Assembly (NCBI GenBank): GCA_003021175.1
Contig: PXQV01000015.1
Location: 120,170-184,169 of the forward strand
Length of the DNA: 64,000 bases
Direction: 5' to 3'
Origin: Halobacteriales archaeon QH_7_66_36
GTDB taxonomy: Archaea > Halobacteriota > Halobacteria > Halobacteriales > Haloarculaceae
Both the position numbers and the translations under genes were made by a program. Positions 15,239 to 24,356 of the stretch are shown here, one piece after another (the first letter of the stretch is position 1; every line of letters begins with the position of its first letter). The notes under the pieces are model-generated. The model did no database searches. It was not told the DNA's origin and saw only the letters and a program-made list of their open reading frames with translations.

Positions 15239-16782
15239 TCCGCGAGAACTGGCGCATCGTCCTGCTGGTCGTCCTGCTCGTCGCCTCGTCCGTCGCGCTG
15301 TTCGCGCCGGCCGGTGGCGGAGGCAGCACTGACTCACCGACGAATCTGCAGTACGGGATCGAGCTCTCCGGCGGGACGACGGTTCGCGCGCCGCTGACGG
15401 GCTACACCGCCAAGCCGGTCGACCTGCAGGACCGCTCGCCGAGCGAGGTGCAGCGCACCGTCGCGACCGAACTCAACGTTTCGCTCGCGACAGTCCGCGT
15501 TCGCCCGCCGAGTAGGGAGGGCCTCAACGAGGGTGCCGTCGAGGTGTACACCGAGAACGTCACGCAGGAGGCCTTCGCCGCCGCGCTCGGTGAGGCGAAC
15601 GTCGACGCGACCACGGACGACATCCGGCAGGGCGTCACCGAACCCACGCGACAGGAGACCATCCGCGTCCTGAACGACAAGATCAACGAGGGCGGACTCA
15701 CCGGCGGGCGGGCCGTCATCGGCGGTGAGGGCGCACAGAAGTTCGTCATCGTCGAGGTGCCCAACGCCAACCGCTCGGAGGTGTTGGACCTCATCGGCGA
15801 GCAGGGGCGCGTGCAGGTGGTCGCGCTCCACCCGAACGCCAACAACACCGGCTACGAGCGGACGCCGCTGTTCGACCAGAGCGACCTCGACGTGGGCGGC
15901 ACCATTCCGCCACAGCGCCGGAGCGGCCCCGCAGTCAGCGTCCGGATCACGAACGGAGAAACCGCACAGCGGTTCTCGCAGGTGATGCTCGACGAGGGGT
16001 TCACCGACAACCTCGGGCAGTGCAGCCGCGACTACTACCGGCTCGGCGAGGGGCCACAGCAGTCCGGCGCGTACTGTCTGTTGACGGTCACCGACGGCAA
16101 GGTCGTGTACGCCGCCTCGATGGGTGACCTCGCGACCACCATCGAGAACGGCGAGTTCGTCAACAACCCGACGTTCATTATCGGCGCACAGAACCGGTCG
16201 GCCGCCCGCGACCTGGAGGTCAATCTCCGAGCGGGCGCGCTGCCGACGACGCTCGACACGAACAGCGGGACCATCTTCTATCTCCAGCCGTCGCTCGCAC
16301 AGGAGTTCAAGCTGCTCTCGCTCGTCACCGCGCTGATCGCCGTGCTGGCGGTCGCCGGGATAGTCTTCCTCCGCTACCGTGAGGTCGGCGTGGCGCTGCC
16401 GATGGTGATCACCGCCACCGCCGAGGTGTATCTCCTGCTCGGCTTCGCCGCGCTGGTCGGGCTGGCGCTCGACTTATCGCATATCGCCGGGTTCATCGCC
16501 GTCATCGGCACCGGCGTTGACGACCTGATCATCATCGCCGACGAGATACTGCAGGGCGAGCGCGTGGAGACGGGCCGCGTCTTCAGCTCGCGGTTCCGCA
16601 AGGCGTTCTGGGTCATCGGCGCGGCCGCGGTCACGACGATCATCGCGATGAGTCCGCTGGCGTTGCTCTCGCTGGGTGACCTGCAGGGCTTCGCTATCGT
16701 CACCATCGTCGGCGTCCTGCTCGGCGTGCTCGTGACGCGGCCCGCCTACGGGAACATCCTCCGCAACATCGTGCTGGACTGA
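15235..16782 (+). CDS. secD: Protein-export membrane protein SecD
   Basis: This 515-residue partner of SecF has an N-terminal helix, then a large extracytoplasmic domain (residues about 40-360). The D1 motif is GIELSGGTTVRAPL. A C-terminal block of membrane helices carries FIAVIGTGVDDLIIIADEIL and ITATAEVYLLLGFAAL. It probably supports protein export from the outer face of the membrane. Translational coupling with secF is indicated by the ATGA overlap. Confidence 0.93.
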   Translation: MIRENWRIVLLVVLLVASSVALFAPAGGGGSTDSPTNLQYGIELSGGTTVRAPLTGYTAKPVDLQDRSPSEVQRTVATELNVSLATVRVRPPSREGLNEGAVEVYTENVTQEAFAAALGEANVDATTDDIRQGVTEPTRQETIRVLNDKINEGGLTGGRAVIGGEGAQKFVIVEVPNANRSEVLDLIGEQGRVQVVALHPNANNTGYERTPLFDQSDLDVGGTIPPQRRSGPAVSVRITNGETAQRFSQVMLDEGFTDNLGQCSRDYYRLGEGPQQSGAYCLLTVTDGKVVYAASMGDLATTIENGEFVNNPTFIIGAQNRSAARDLEVNLRAGALPTTLDTNSGTIFYLQPSLAQEFKLLSLVTALIAVLAVAGIVFLRYREVGVALPMVITATAEVYLLLGFAALVGLALDLSHIAGFIAVIGTGVDDLIIIADEILQGERVETGRVFSSRFRKAFWVIGAAAVTTIIAMSPLALLSLGDLQGFAIVTIVGVLLGVLVTRPAYGNILRNIVLD

Positions 16783-16870
16783 CAGCACGACCGTTTTCCG
16801 CGAGAAACTGCCGGTCGGTCGTTCACGGTTCCACAATATATTTCACCTTTGCTCGCCGTACATAATATCT

Positions 16871-18244
16871 GTGTCAGATATTGACAGACGAACGTTTCTG
16901 ACCGTTAGCGGAGCGGTCCTCGGGGGTATCGCAGCGGGGACGACGGTGACGGCCGCGGAGCGGACGGATCGGTTCATCGTCGAGACGAACGGTGCCGGCG
17001 TCCCGAGCGAGGTGGAGGTTGTCCACCAGTTGCCGAGCGTCGGCTACGCCGTCGTCACCGGCAGCGAGTCGACGCTCGAGCAGTCGAAGAAGGTACAGGG
17101 GTGCGCCGCGGACATCGAGGTGCGTCTGGACGACCCCGACGTGAACGCAGAGGTTCCGGCGTTCGACGCCGCAGACTACGAGGGACAGCCGGGGGATTTC
17201 CTCCAGTGGGACAAGGCGGACCTGAACGTCGCCGAGGCACACGAGACGACGGAGGGCGACGGAAGCCGGGTCGCAGTCATCGACTCCGGCGTCCTCGAAA
17301 CCCACCCCGACCTCGCCGGACCGCTGAACGTCGACCTGTCGCTGAACTTCACCGACGACGGTGGCGACCACAATCCGGTGGGAGGTGACGACCACGGCAC
17401 CCACGTCGCGGGCATCGTCGCCGCCGACAACGGGGGCGGCATCGGCGTCAACGGCACCGCGCCACAGACAGACCTCGTCGACTGCCGCGTCTTTTCGGGG
17501 CCAACCGCGTCCTTTGCCGACATAATCGCGGCCGTCGTGTACAGCGCGACGCCCGAGAACGAGCGGATCATCGTCAACGGTGAGCGGGTCACCGGTGCGG
17601 ACGCCGACGTGGCGAATCTCTCCTTGGGTGCGTACCCGATTCCACGGCAGGGGCTGGGGGAGTTCTACGGGTCGGTCCTCAACAGCGCGATGACGTACGC
17701 GAACAACGAGGGGACGCTGCTGGTGCTGTCGGCCGGCAACGATAGCGCGAACCTCCAGCAGGACAAGAACTTCATCAGCCTCCCGAACGAGGGAGCGCAG
17801 GGACTCTCCGTGGCCGCGACCGGGCCAATCGGCTACGGCTGGGAGGCAGACGATGCCGAGTCCCCGCCCGAGAGCCCGGCGTTCTACACGAACTACGGAA
17901 CGAACGACATCGTCCTCGGCGCGCCGGGTGGCGACGTCAACCTCGACGCTATCGGGACCGAGGTGCCGTGGTTCAACGATCTCGTGTTCAATACGGTGTT
18001 CTCGTATGAGGACACCGACGGTGACGGCGAACCGGACACGCAGGTTCCCGGCTACGGCTGGAAGGCCGGCACGTCGATGGCCGCGCCGAACGTCGCCGGC
18101 GCGGCGGCACTGGTCAAGAGCGCGAACCCGGACTACAACGCGAACCAGCTCGAGAGCGCACTCAAGCGGGCCGCTGACGTCCCCGACGACTACGATAAGA
18201 AGTTCTACGGCGGCGGCTACCTGAACGTCCTCGACGCGCTGTAG
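16871..18244 (+). CDS. Secreted subtilisin-like serine protease (halolysin type, Tat signal)
   Basis: This 457-residue S8 peptidase starts at a GTG. It has a Tat signal DRRTFLTVSGAVLGGIA, then an I9-like propeptide (about residues 30-85). The catalytic triad is D138 (VAVIDSGVL), H175 (DDHGTHVAGIVAA) and S402 (GTSMAAPNVAGAAAL), with the oxyanion Asn in LLVLSAGNDS. No C-terminal extension is present, so it is shorter than classical halolysins, which carry one. It is probably exported folded and processed outside the cell. AT-rich sequence at about 16830-16840 is a likely promoter. Confidence 0.92.
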   Translation: MSDIDRRTFLTVSGAVLGGIAAGTTVTAAERTDRFIVETNGAGVPSEVEVVHQLPSVGYAVVTGSESTLEQSKKVQGCAADIEVRLDDPDVNAEVPAFDAADYEGQPGDFLQWDKADLNVAEAHETTEGDGSRVAVIDSGVLETHPDLAGPLNVDLSLNFTDDGGDHNPVGGDDHGTHVAGIVAADNGGGIGVNGTAPQTDLVDCRVFSGPTASFADIIAAVVYSATPENERIIVNGERVTGADADVANLSLGAYPIPRQGLGEFYGSVLNSAMTYANNEGTLLVLSAGNDSANLQQDKNFISLPNEGAQGLSVAATGPIGYGWEADDAESPPESPAFYTNYGTNDIVLGAPGGDVNLDAIGTEVPWFNDLVFNTVFSYEDTDGDGEPDTQVPGYGWKAGTSMAAPNVAGAAALVKSANPDYNANQLESALKRAADVPDDYDKKFYGGGYLNVLDAL

Positions 18245-18263
18245 CGTGTCCGCGTCGCCGCCC

Positions 18264-18914
18264 TCAGAAGTCGTCCAGCGCGGACTGTTCGGCCGCGGCG
18301 AGCACGTCCGCACAGGTCGACCACGACGACCGCGCACACGCCGGCAGCGCGCCGTGCTCGCGGACGTACTCGCGGAGGAACGACCGGGTCGTCTCGTCGC
18401 CCGGATAGCCGCTTCCGACCGCGCCGTACTCGGCCGCGAGGTCCGCCACGTGGGCGTCGCGGGCCACCTTGGCGACGATGGAAGCGGCGGCGACCAGCGG
18501 GTCCGCGTCGTCCGCACCGTGCTCGGCGTCGACCGTCACGTCGGGCGCACAGTCGTCGGCGACGCGGCGTGCGAACCGCGACTCCGAGGTGTCGCCGGCG
18601 TCACACAGTCCCGCGTCGCCCGGTTCGGCGGCCGCGTCGATGGCCTCGGCGTGGGCCGCGACGGTGAGCGTGTTCATATTGCCGGCGTCGATACGCGCGA
18701 CGGGAATCTCGGCAACCCCGACCCCACACGCGGCACGAATCGCCACGTCGAGTTCCTCGCGACGCGGGGCCGAGAGCCACTTCGAATCTGCGACGCCGTC
18801 CGGGAGCGCCGCCGGATCCCCGCGGACGCAGGCAGCGAACATCGACCCTAACACGGGGCCCTTGCCGGCTTCGTCGACGCCGAAGCGCACGCTCTGGCGT
18901 CGGCGCTCGCGCAC
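18264..18914 (-). CDS. rnhB: Ribonuclease HII
   Basis: This 216-residue archaeal RNase HII hydrolyses the RNA strand of RNA-DNA hybrids and single ribonucleotides in DNA. The metal-binding acidic residues are in VRFGVDEAGKGPVLGSM and in the later VTVDAEHGADD. The VAAASIVAKVARD block is characteristic of the family. It converges on the subtilase gene with a 19-nt gap and is followed upstream by an unknown acidic protein. Length and motifs are normal. Confidence 0.93.
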   Translation of the reverse strand: MRERRRQSVRFGVDEAGKGPVLGSMFAACVRGDPAALPDGVADSKWLSAPRREELDVAIRAACGVGVAEIPVARIDAGNMNTLTVAAHAEAIDAAAEPGDAGLCDAGDTSESRFARRVADDCAPDVTVDAEHGADDADPLVAAASIVAKVARDAHVADLAAEYGAVGSGYPGDETTRSFLREYVREHGALPACARSSWSTCADVLAAAEQSALDDF

Positions 18915-18933
18915 AAGTGGGTTTCGCCGTGGG

Positions 18934-19485
18934 CTACAGGTCGTCGAACAGATCCCGGAGGGAATCTCCCCCGTCGCCTGCGTCTGCGTCCGAGTCGTCG
19001 GTCTCGTCTTCTGCCGGGTCGCCCTCGTCGGTCGCCTCGGGGTCGTCTACGTCGAACTCGGGCGACTCCCCAGCGCCGTCGCCCGCCGTGTCGTGTGGCT
19101 CCCAGCCGTCCATATCGGTCACGTCGGGCGATTCGCCGTCGAACTCCTCGAAGTCGCCGAACTCATCGTCGCCGGCACCGGCGACCGATTCGACCCCGAT
19201 GGCCTCACCGTTGCCCGCCTCGCCGCACGTCTGCCAGCCGTCGAGTTCGCCGAGTTCGGTCTCGTCGCCGTCGGCCTCCGCCAGCGCGCCGTTGAACTCG
19301 TCGCCGGGCGCGTACCAGAACAGCATCCCCTCGTCGATGATTCCGTATGCAGCCTGCTCCTGATCGTGGATGACCCGGCGGTCCGAGTCGACGGCGACGT
19401 TCACCAGATCCGCGAGCGTCGACGTCTCGACGTACTGCTCGGCCGCGTACGCGGGGATGCGACTCGACGCTGGCCGCGATCGCAT
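18934..19485 (-). CDS. Highly acidic haloarchaeal protein of unknown function
   Basis: This protein has 183 residues. The first 65 are ordered and have conserved-looking blocks (IPAYAAEQYVETSTLADLVN, RVIHDQEQAAYGIIDEGMLF). The remainder is a long Asp/Glu/Gly-rich tail ending DSLRDLFDDL. I do not recognise a family. The start at 19485 (MRSRPASSRIPAY) is chosen because residues further upstream come from the AT-rich spacer. It sits 19 nt upstream of rnhB on the same strand and is probably cotranscribed with it. Confidence 0.65.
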   Translation of the reverse strand: MRSRPASSRIPAYAAEQYVETSTLADLVNVAVDSDRRVIHDQEQAAYGIIDEGMLFWYAPGDEFNGALAEADGDETELGELDGWQTCGEAGNGEAIGVESVAGAGDDEFGDFEEFDGESPDVTDMDGWEPHDTAGDGAGESPEFDVDDPEATDEGDPAEDETDDSDADAGDGGDSLRDLFDDL

Positions 19486-19750
19486 ATGCGTGTCGCTGCT
19501 CGGTCTGCTGTTCCGTTTTGGCTGGTTCGTGTAAAAGGCGTGGCTCGCTATCCGTGTCTGAAAAAGTCCGTAGAGCGGATCTGAGCCACCTTCACGGGAA
19601 ATTAGGCTAGTAAAGAATCTAATAACACTAGGGCGGTGTAGCAACCAAGCGTCGGGTGCAAGAAACGAAGGGCGAAACGGACTCTGACTCGAGCGGACGC
19701 CGCGCCGCTCCGTGAAGTCGGTCGTTCCGTGGTGGCCGACGCCGCGGCCG

Positions 19751-19972
19751 TCAGTCGTCGCTCGGCGTGGCGGCCGGTCGGCCGACCTCGTCGTCTTCGA
19801 GTTCGGGCGTGTCGACCTCGCTCTCCTCGAACTCGGGGTCGGCCATCTCGGGTTCGTCGACCTCGCGTCCCGTCATCTCCGCGGCGTAGTCAGGGCTATC
19901 CGGCTCCGACTCCATCTCATCTTCCTCGCGAGTTCCCTCCGTGTACCAGTCGCTCGTTCTGTGGTGGCACAT
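19751..19972 (-). CDS. Small acidic protein of unknown function
   Basis: This 73-residue reading frame begins MCHHRTSDWYTEGTREEDEM and continues as an almost wholly acidic, presumably disordered chain with PE repeats (DEPEMADPEFEESEVDTPEL). A second in-frame ATG near 19915 would give about 54 residues. Composition fits haloarchaeal proteins better than a chance frame. No known domain is seen, so the call rests on composition alone. Confidence 0.5.
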   Translation of the reverse strand: MCHHRTSDWYTEGTREEDEMESEPDSPDYAAEMTGREVDEPEMADPEFEESEVDTPELEDDEVGRPAATPSDD

Positions 19973-20100
19973 AGCTTGACACCGCCTCACACTACGGCTC
20001 TGCGGGCATAAGGCCGGTGCCGAACCCAAGTGGAGTTAACATTCGTGAAAGATTCGAGCGGTTTCCCGGTCGAACGCTCGACTGTCGGCGGGCCCGACAG

Positions 20101-21396
20101 TCAGTCCGCCTCGGCGTCCCGGAAGAAGTCGGGGTGTTCGAACGGCTCCTCCTCGCCTTCGACGGCCATCACGTCGAGTGCGGTGACGGTGCTCTCGACG
20201 CCGAGCAGGCCCGCGAGCGACGGCTCCGTTCGGCCCTCGTCGCCGGAGACGAGTTCCTTCACGTAGAGACCGCCGGCACCGTCGACGACCAGCGTCGCGT
20301 GGGTGTCGTCCGTCGTCGACCCGGAGATGTCGTACACCTCGCGCTCGCGGACGAGGTCGGCCCGTCGGTGGTCGACCCGCCCTGGCGTTCGCTGCTCGAC
20401 GGTGGTGCCTCGGAGTTCGTCGAGCGCGGTGGCGAGGGCAGCGTCGGTCACCGCCTCGTCGAACGCGACGGTCATCCGGTACGTCTTCCCAGCGTCGTGC
20501 TCCTTCACGCGTTCCACCATGTCGTGGGTCGCGAAGCGGAGCCCCTCGACCTCGATCATGTCGCTTGCCTCGTTGATCTCGACCTCCAGCGCGTCGAGGT
20601 CCACGTCGCGCCGGTGCGGGTGTCGCACTTCGAGCACGAACGGGCGACCGCTGCCGAGCATGAGCGCGTCCACGTCCTCGCGGCCAGCGCCGTGGAACAC
20701 CCCCTCGTCCCCGCGGAGGGCGGTCACGAGCGTCGGGGCGACCTCCTGCTCCACGCTCGTGGGATACCGGTAGCCCGTCCCGTCACACTCCGGACAGGGG
20801 CCGACGCCGTGGAGACGGCCCGACTCGCCGCAGTTCGAGCACGGCCACTCCGTCTGTGGCACGTCACGCTCCACCTTCCGGTAGCGGCCGTACACCGCGA
20901 GTGAGTTGATCGTGACCGACACCTCGTCGGCGTCCAGATCGACGAGCAACTGCACGTCCGGCCGCTCGAAGTCGACCTCCGTATCGGTGCGCGCGCCGAA
21001 CCGCCGCCCGACCTCGCGGTTGAACTCCGATTTCAGCAGTTCGCCCGCGTCCGGCGCGAGGCCCGCCTCTTCGCGGAGCAGTTCGCCGTTCTCCTCGACC
21101 AGCGGCGGCACCCGCGTCCCGACCTGATAGGTGAAGTAATCCACGTCGGCGACGGCCTCGACCGCGCGGTCGGCGAACTCGCCGTATCGACCACAGAGCC
21201 CCTCGCACACCCAGCAGTCGTCGGTCGCGGTGGCTTCGTACGGGTCGTCGGCCGCCAGCGCGAGCGTCGTCCGGAGCGCCCGCCCCCGTTCGGGGTTCGT
21301 CAGCCCGAAACTCCGCTCGGCGAACGGCCGCCCGAGACACGCGTCACAGAGCGGTCCCGTCGCCAGCAGCGCCCGGGCCTCCTCGAGTATCGTCAT
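20101..21396 (-). CDS. pus10: tRNA pseudouridine(54/55) synthase Pus10
   Basis: This 431-residue archaeal Pus10 makes pseudouridine 54 and 55 in the T-loop of tRNAs. The N-terminus has the zinc-binding cysteines CDACLGRPF and CWVCEGLCGRYG. A THUMP-like region follows, then a further cysteine cluster (CSNCGESG and CPECDGTGY). The catalytic domain contains GREDVDALMLGSGRPFVLEV with the catalytic Asp. The ATG at 21396 (MTILEEARALLATG) matches the usual start; the longer frame runs into the neighbouring hairpin element. Confidence 0.93.
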   Translation of the reverse strand: MTILEEARALLATGPLCDACLGRPFAERSFGLTNPERGRALRTTLALAADDPYEATATDDCWVCEGLCGRYGEFADRAVEAVADVDYFTYQVGTRVPPLVEENGELLREEAGLAPDAGELLKSEFNREVGRRFGARTDTEVDFERPDVQLLVDLDADEVSVTINSLAVYGRYRKVERDVPQTEWPCSNCGESGRLHGVGPCPECDGTGYRYPTSVEQEVAPTLVTALRGDEGVFHGAGREDVDALMLGSGRPFVLEVRHPHRRDVDLDALEVEINEASDMIEVEGLRFATHDMVERVKEHDAGKTYRMTVAFDEAVTDAALATALDELRGTTVEQRTPGRVDHRRADLVREREVYDISGSTTDDTHATLVVDGAGGLYVKELVSGDEGRTEPSLAGLLGVESTVTALDVMAVEGEEEPFEHPDFFRDAEAD

Positions 21397-21434
21397 TACT
21401 TCCCTTGTGCCCCGCCGCGGCAAGTGCGTGTCGG

Positions 21435-21552
21435 GTTCGAGAGGTAAGCGGGCGGGCCGACCGAGCAAGTGAGGGTGGGTGGACTGGAAGGGGCCGGCGG
21501 CTTCCAAGCTCGTCACACTGGCTGTAGCGGCTCATCCGGGCTTACCTGAACA
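21435..21552 (+). repeat. Hairpin-rich intergenic element, copy F (minimal form)
   Basis: It has the core GGGTGGGTGGACTGGAAGG at about 21473-21491, followed at once by the right arm GGCTTCCAAGCTCGTCACAC and GGCTGTAGCGGCTCATCCGG, and ends at CTGAACA (21546-21552). The right arm is close to that of copy G at 24841-25089. Essentially no hairpin cargo lies between the arms, so this is either the basic unit or a cargo-deleted form. The left boundary is approximate. Confidence 0.7.
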
Positions 21553-21604
21553 GTACCAGCCACGCGGGACAACGCTTAACAGAACTCAATTGGTAACAGT
21601 TAAC

Positions 21605-21739
21605 ATGGCCTGTCATATCCGGTGTGACGCGTGCGCGCTCGACCGGCAGTTCGAGGACTGCGTGACTGCCCACGAGCGGGCGCGAGAACACGAGGCGGAG
21701 CATCCGGAGCACTTCGTCAGCCTGCGGAATCCGGCGTAA
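21605..21739 (+). CDS. Small CxxC zinc-finger-like microprotein
   Basis: This 44-residue protein starts MACHIRCDACALDRQFEDC, with four cysteines arranged as C-x3-C-x2-C-x9-C, and continues with a helical, acidic and His-rich tail (HERAREHEAEHPEHF). Such CPxCG-like microproteins are frequent in haloarchaea. A zinc site is likely, and the function is unknown. It lies 52 nt after the minimal hairpin element and its stop abuts the stop of the convergent transporter gene. Confidence 0.7.
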   Translation: MACHIRCDACALDRQFEDCVTAHERAREHEAEHPEHFVSLRNPA

Positions 21740-22486
21740 TCAGCCGAGCGTGAGGACCACGCCGGCCGCGTCGGCGAGCGCGCCGACGAGCGACTCCCAG
21801 ACGGAGACGCCGGTCACCTGCGACTGGAGCAGGTCGACGCCAAAGAAGGCGAACAGCGCCGCGCCGACGAGGTGGGCCGCCCGCGCGTTGAACCGGTGGC
21901 TGAACCGGTGGAAGAACAGCGCGTTGACGAGGCTGACGGGGATGATGGCGGCCATCTCGCCGACCCAGATGGCGCTCCCGTGTGCGTACTGCGCCGCGAG
22001 ACCGATGGTGACCAGTTGCGTCTTGTCGCCGAACTCGCCGAAGGCCATCAGCGCGAAGATGGGGAGGAAGCCGCCCAGCGCGTTCGGCACCTGCCAGCCG
22101 ACGCCCGGGACGCGCACGTCCAACGCGCCGCCGTCAGTCAGTCCGGCCGATTCGGGCGTGTCGTCGGCGTTGGGATCGCCGTCGCCAATCCGCACGGGGT
22201 CGCTCCCCGGCGAGGGCGCACTCCGGAGGAGTAACACCGCGAACAGGAGGAACAACAGCGCCGTCCCGAGGTCGAGATACAGGCCTGGAACGGCCTCTTG
22301 GAGCAGGCTCCCGAAGGCGACTTCGAGTGCGGTCCAGCCGGCGAAGGCGGTGCCCGCGGCGGCGACGACCAACAGCGGCGGATACTGCGTCGACAGGCCA
22401 GCGATGATGAACTGGACTTTCTCGCCGGGGAGGACGGTCAACTGCGCGACGAACGCGACGGTCGCTACCTGCACCCACGGTTCCAC
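21740..22486 (-). CDS. TMEM165/GDT1 (UPF0016) family cation transporter
   Basis: This 248-residue membrane protein has six helices in two homologous halves, separated by an acidic loop (about residues 92-128). The second half carries the full signature GEFGDKTQLV at about 151-160. The first half has only TVLPGEKVQFI, lacking the E-x-G-D core. Members export Mn2+ or Ca2+ in exchange for protons. With one degenerate half the transport site may be asymmetric. It converges with the small CxxC gene. Confidence 0.85.
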   Translation of the reverse strand: MEPWVQVATVAFVAQLTVLPGEKVQFIIAGLSTQYPPLLVVAAAGTAFAGWTALEVAFGSLLQEAVPGLYLDLGTALLFLLFAVLLLRSAPSPGSDPVRIGDGDPNADDTPESAGLTDGGALDVRVPGVGWQVPNALGGFLPIFALMAFGEFGDKTQLVTIGLAAQYAHGSAIWVGEMAAIIPVSLVNALFFHRFSHRFNARAAHLVGAALFAFFGVDLLQSQVTGVSVWESLVGALADAAGVVLTLG

Positions 22487-22551
22487 GTCTCTCTCACCCC
22501 CGGCACTCCTGCAAACGAAGTCATTCGGCTCACTTACAGTTTAGACACGGC

Positions 22552-22560
22552 TAATTCTTA
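22552..22560 (+). promoter_or_regulatory. TATA box of the secreted nuclease gene
   Basis: TAATTCTTA lies about 26 nt upstream of the ATG at 22584, consistent with a leaderless transcript. A similar ATTCTTAA stands upstream of the NCS2 permease gene. Confidence 0.5.
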
Positions 22561-22583
22561 AGCGTGGGTGGTTCCGGAACGTT

Positions 22584-23555
22584 ATGACGACCGGCGTCGT
22601 GGGTCGGCGTGTGCGCTCGTCAGTCCGACCGCTCGCGCTCGCGCTGTTGCTCGTCGTCGCCGGCTGTAGCGGGGCGACGGTCGACACGCCAACTGCGGGT
22701 GACAAGACGCCCCGTGCGGCCGCGCCAGCGACCCCCGGGCCGGTCGTGACGGCGACGGTCACCCGAGTCGTCGACGGCGACACGCTGGAGATCCGGTTCG
22801 AGAACGGCACCGAAGACACCGTTCGACTCGTCGGGGTCGACACCCCCGAGGTCCACGTCGAGACACAGCCGGACGAATTCGAGGGCGTCCCGAACACGAC
22901 GGCAGGCCGCGCCTGTCTCCGGCAGTGGGGTGAGGCCGCCAGCGACCGGACGAAGCGGCTGGACGGCAAGCAGGTCGGCCTCGCCTTCGATCCGAATCTC
23001 GACCGGCGCGGCTACTACGGTCGGCTGCTCGCCTACGTCGTGTACGACAACGCGAGCCTCAACTACGGGCTGATCGCCGACGGCCTCGCCCGCGTCTACG
23101 AGTCCGACTTCACGCGACGACCAGCCTACGAGGACGCGGAAGCCACCGCCGCGAGCGCGGGCACGGGCCTGTGGGAGTGTGCCTCGGACACACCGTCGAC
23201 AGACGCCACCGGGACGGTGACCGCGAACGAAGCCGGGTTGGCCGTCAGCGTCCACGCCGACGCCGAGGGGAACGACGATGAAAACCTCAACGACGAGTAC
23301 GTGACGCTGACGAATCGAGGAGCGGAGCCGGTCGACCTCGCCGGGTGGACCGTCGTCGACGAGGCGGGCAAGACCTACGAGTTCGGCTCCCTGACGCTCA
23401 ACCCGGACGCGAGCGTCTGGCTCCACACCGGCTCCGGGACCGACACCGACACCGATGTCTACTGGGGGCGGTCGGGCGCGGTGTGGAACAACGACGGCGA
23501 CACGGTCACCGTCCGGGCCGCGAACGGGACGGTGGTCGCCGAGCGGTCGTACTAG
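22584..23555 (+). CDS. Secreted thermonuclease-like (SNase) lipoprotein with C-terminal lamin-tail (LTD) domain
   Basis: This 323-residue protein has a signal peptide ending in the lipobox VVAGCSG (Cys at about 31). The SNase domain follows, with RVVDGDTLEIRF, VRLVGVDTPEV (catalytic Arg and Glu) and RRGYYGRLLAYVVYDN (second catalytic Arg). After a linker, the C-terminal 110 residues form an LTD domain (DEYVTLTNRGAEPVDLAGWT, WLHTGSG). It is probably anchored outside the cell and degrades nucleic acids, perhaps for nutrient use. It overlaps the convergent nob1 gene by 4 nt. Confidence 0.88.
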   Translation: MTTGVVGRRVRSSVRPLALALLLVVAGCSGATVDTPTAGDKTPRAAAPATPGPVVTATVTRVVDGDTLEIRFENGTEDTVRLVGVDTPEVHVETQPDEFEGVPNTTAGRACLRQWGEAASDRTKRLDGKQVGLAFDPNLDRRGYYGRLLAYVVYDNASLNYGLIADGLARVYESDFTRRPAYEDAEATAASAGTGLWECASDTPSTDATGTVTANEAGLAVSVHADAEGNDDENLNDEYVTLTNRGAEPVDLAGWTVVDEAGKTYEFGSLTLNPDASVWLHTGSGTDTDTDVYWGRSGAVWNNDGDTVTVRAANGTVVAERSY

Positions 23556-24013
23556 CTGGGATTCTTCCGTTCGAGGTCGGCTCCGCACACCTCACACCGC
23601 TCGCGGTGGCTGTCGTAGACGCGGCCACAGCCCTGACACTGGTAGTCCCAGCTTCGTTGCTCGTCGATGCCGTCCTGCGAGATGCTCTCGGTGGCCACGT
23701 CGAGTTCGTCGGCGACGTTCTGCATCGCGTAGTCATCGGTGACCAGCGTCGCGCCGAGCTCGAAGGCGGCGGCGAGGAGTCGAACGTCGGTGTCGGAGAG
23801 TTCGGTGAAGTCGCCGGTACTGCGGGCGGCCCGCTCCACCTGCGCGAGCGGCCCTTCGCCGGGGACGTGGAGTTGCATCCCGGCACCCTCCAGCGCGTCG
23901 AAGCGGTAGCCGGAGGAGTCGTCGGTGAGTTCCTCGCGGACGGCGGGCACCGTCGCTACCGCTTCGTCGGTGGTGTAGTCGTCGATGAACGCGGAGGCGT
24001 CCAGAACGTGCAT
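23552..24013 (-). CDS. nob1: Endonuclease Nob1 (PIN domain plus zinc ribbon)
   Basis: This 153-residue ribosome-maturation nuclease trims the 3' end of 16S rRNA. The PIN domain carries acidic active-site residues in LDASAFIDDY, ELSDTDVRLLAAA and LVTDDYAMQNVA. The C-terminal zinc ribbon is CQGCGRVY followed by CEVCGADL. The size is usual for archaeal Nob1. It overlaps the PRC-barrel gene upstream by one base, so the two genes are coupled. Confidence 0.92.
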   Translation of the reverse strand: MHVLDASAFIDDYTTDEAVATVPAVREELTDDSSGYRFDALEGAGMQLHVPGEGPLAQVERAARSTGDFTELSDTDVRLLAAAFELGATLVTDDYAMQNVADELDVATESISQDGIDEQRSWDYQCQGCGRVYDSHRERCEVCGADLERKNPS

Positions 24014-24249
24014 TACCGCGCGACGACGATGTGGTCCTTCACAGCCTGTACGCGAGAGACGGGAACGAGGTAGCGCCCCCGGTCGTCCACCTCGAAGTCG
24101 GCGTCGGCGGCGTTTACTGGCTCGACGAGCAGGTTCCGGAGGCCGCCGCTCTGCACGTCCATCGTGACGTTGTACAGCCGACCGATCTCTGCGCCGTCCG
24201 TGCCGACGATGCTCTTCTCGGAGAGATTCTCGGCGAGTATCTCAGGCAT
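24013..24249 (-). CDS. PRC-barrel domain protein
   Basis: This 78-residue protein is a single PRC barrel, with EKSIVGTDGAEIGRLYNVTM, a central strand set, and VPVSRVQAVKDHIVV. Such proteins, related to RimM and photosynthetic-reaction-centre H domains, are common in archaea and may bind RNA or ribosomal components. Sharing an operon with nob1 suggests a role near ribosome maturation. The ATG at 24249 is chosen over an upstream in-frame start whose residues look like spacer. Confidence 0.85.
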   Translation of the reverse strand: MPEILAENLSEKSIVGTDGAEIGRLYNVTMDVQSGGLRNLLVEPVNAADADFEVDDRGRYLVPVSRVQAVKDHIVVAR

Positions 24250-24356
24250 GCCTCTACCTACGCGCGCCAGCACATAAACCGTGGGGCGGCGTCCGACGCA
24301 CGTCTGCCACGCACACCACCCTCAACCCATTTAGGAGAGGCGCTCCACATCCTCGT

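Noticed and set aside
16874-18517. 547-codon antisense frame opposite the subtilase
   Set aside because: The sense strand has a full catalytic triad and Tat signal; the antisense product has no domain.
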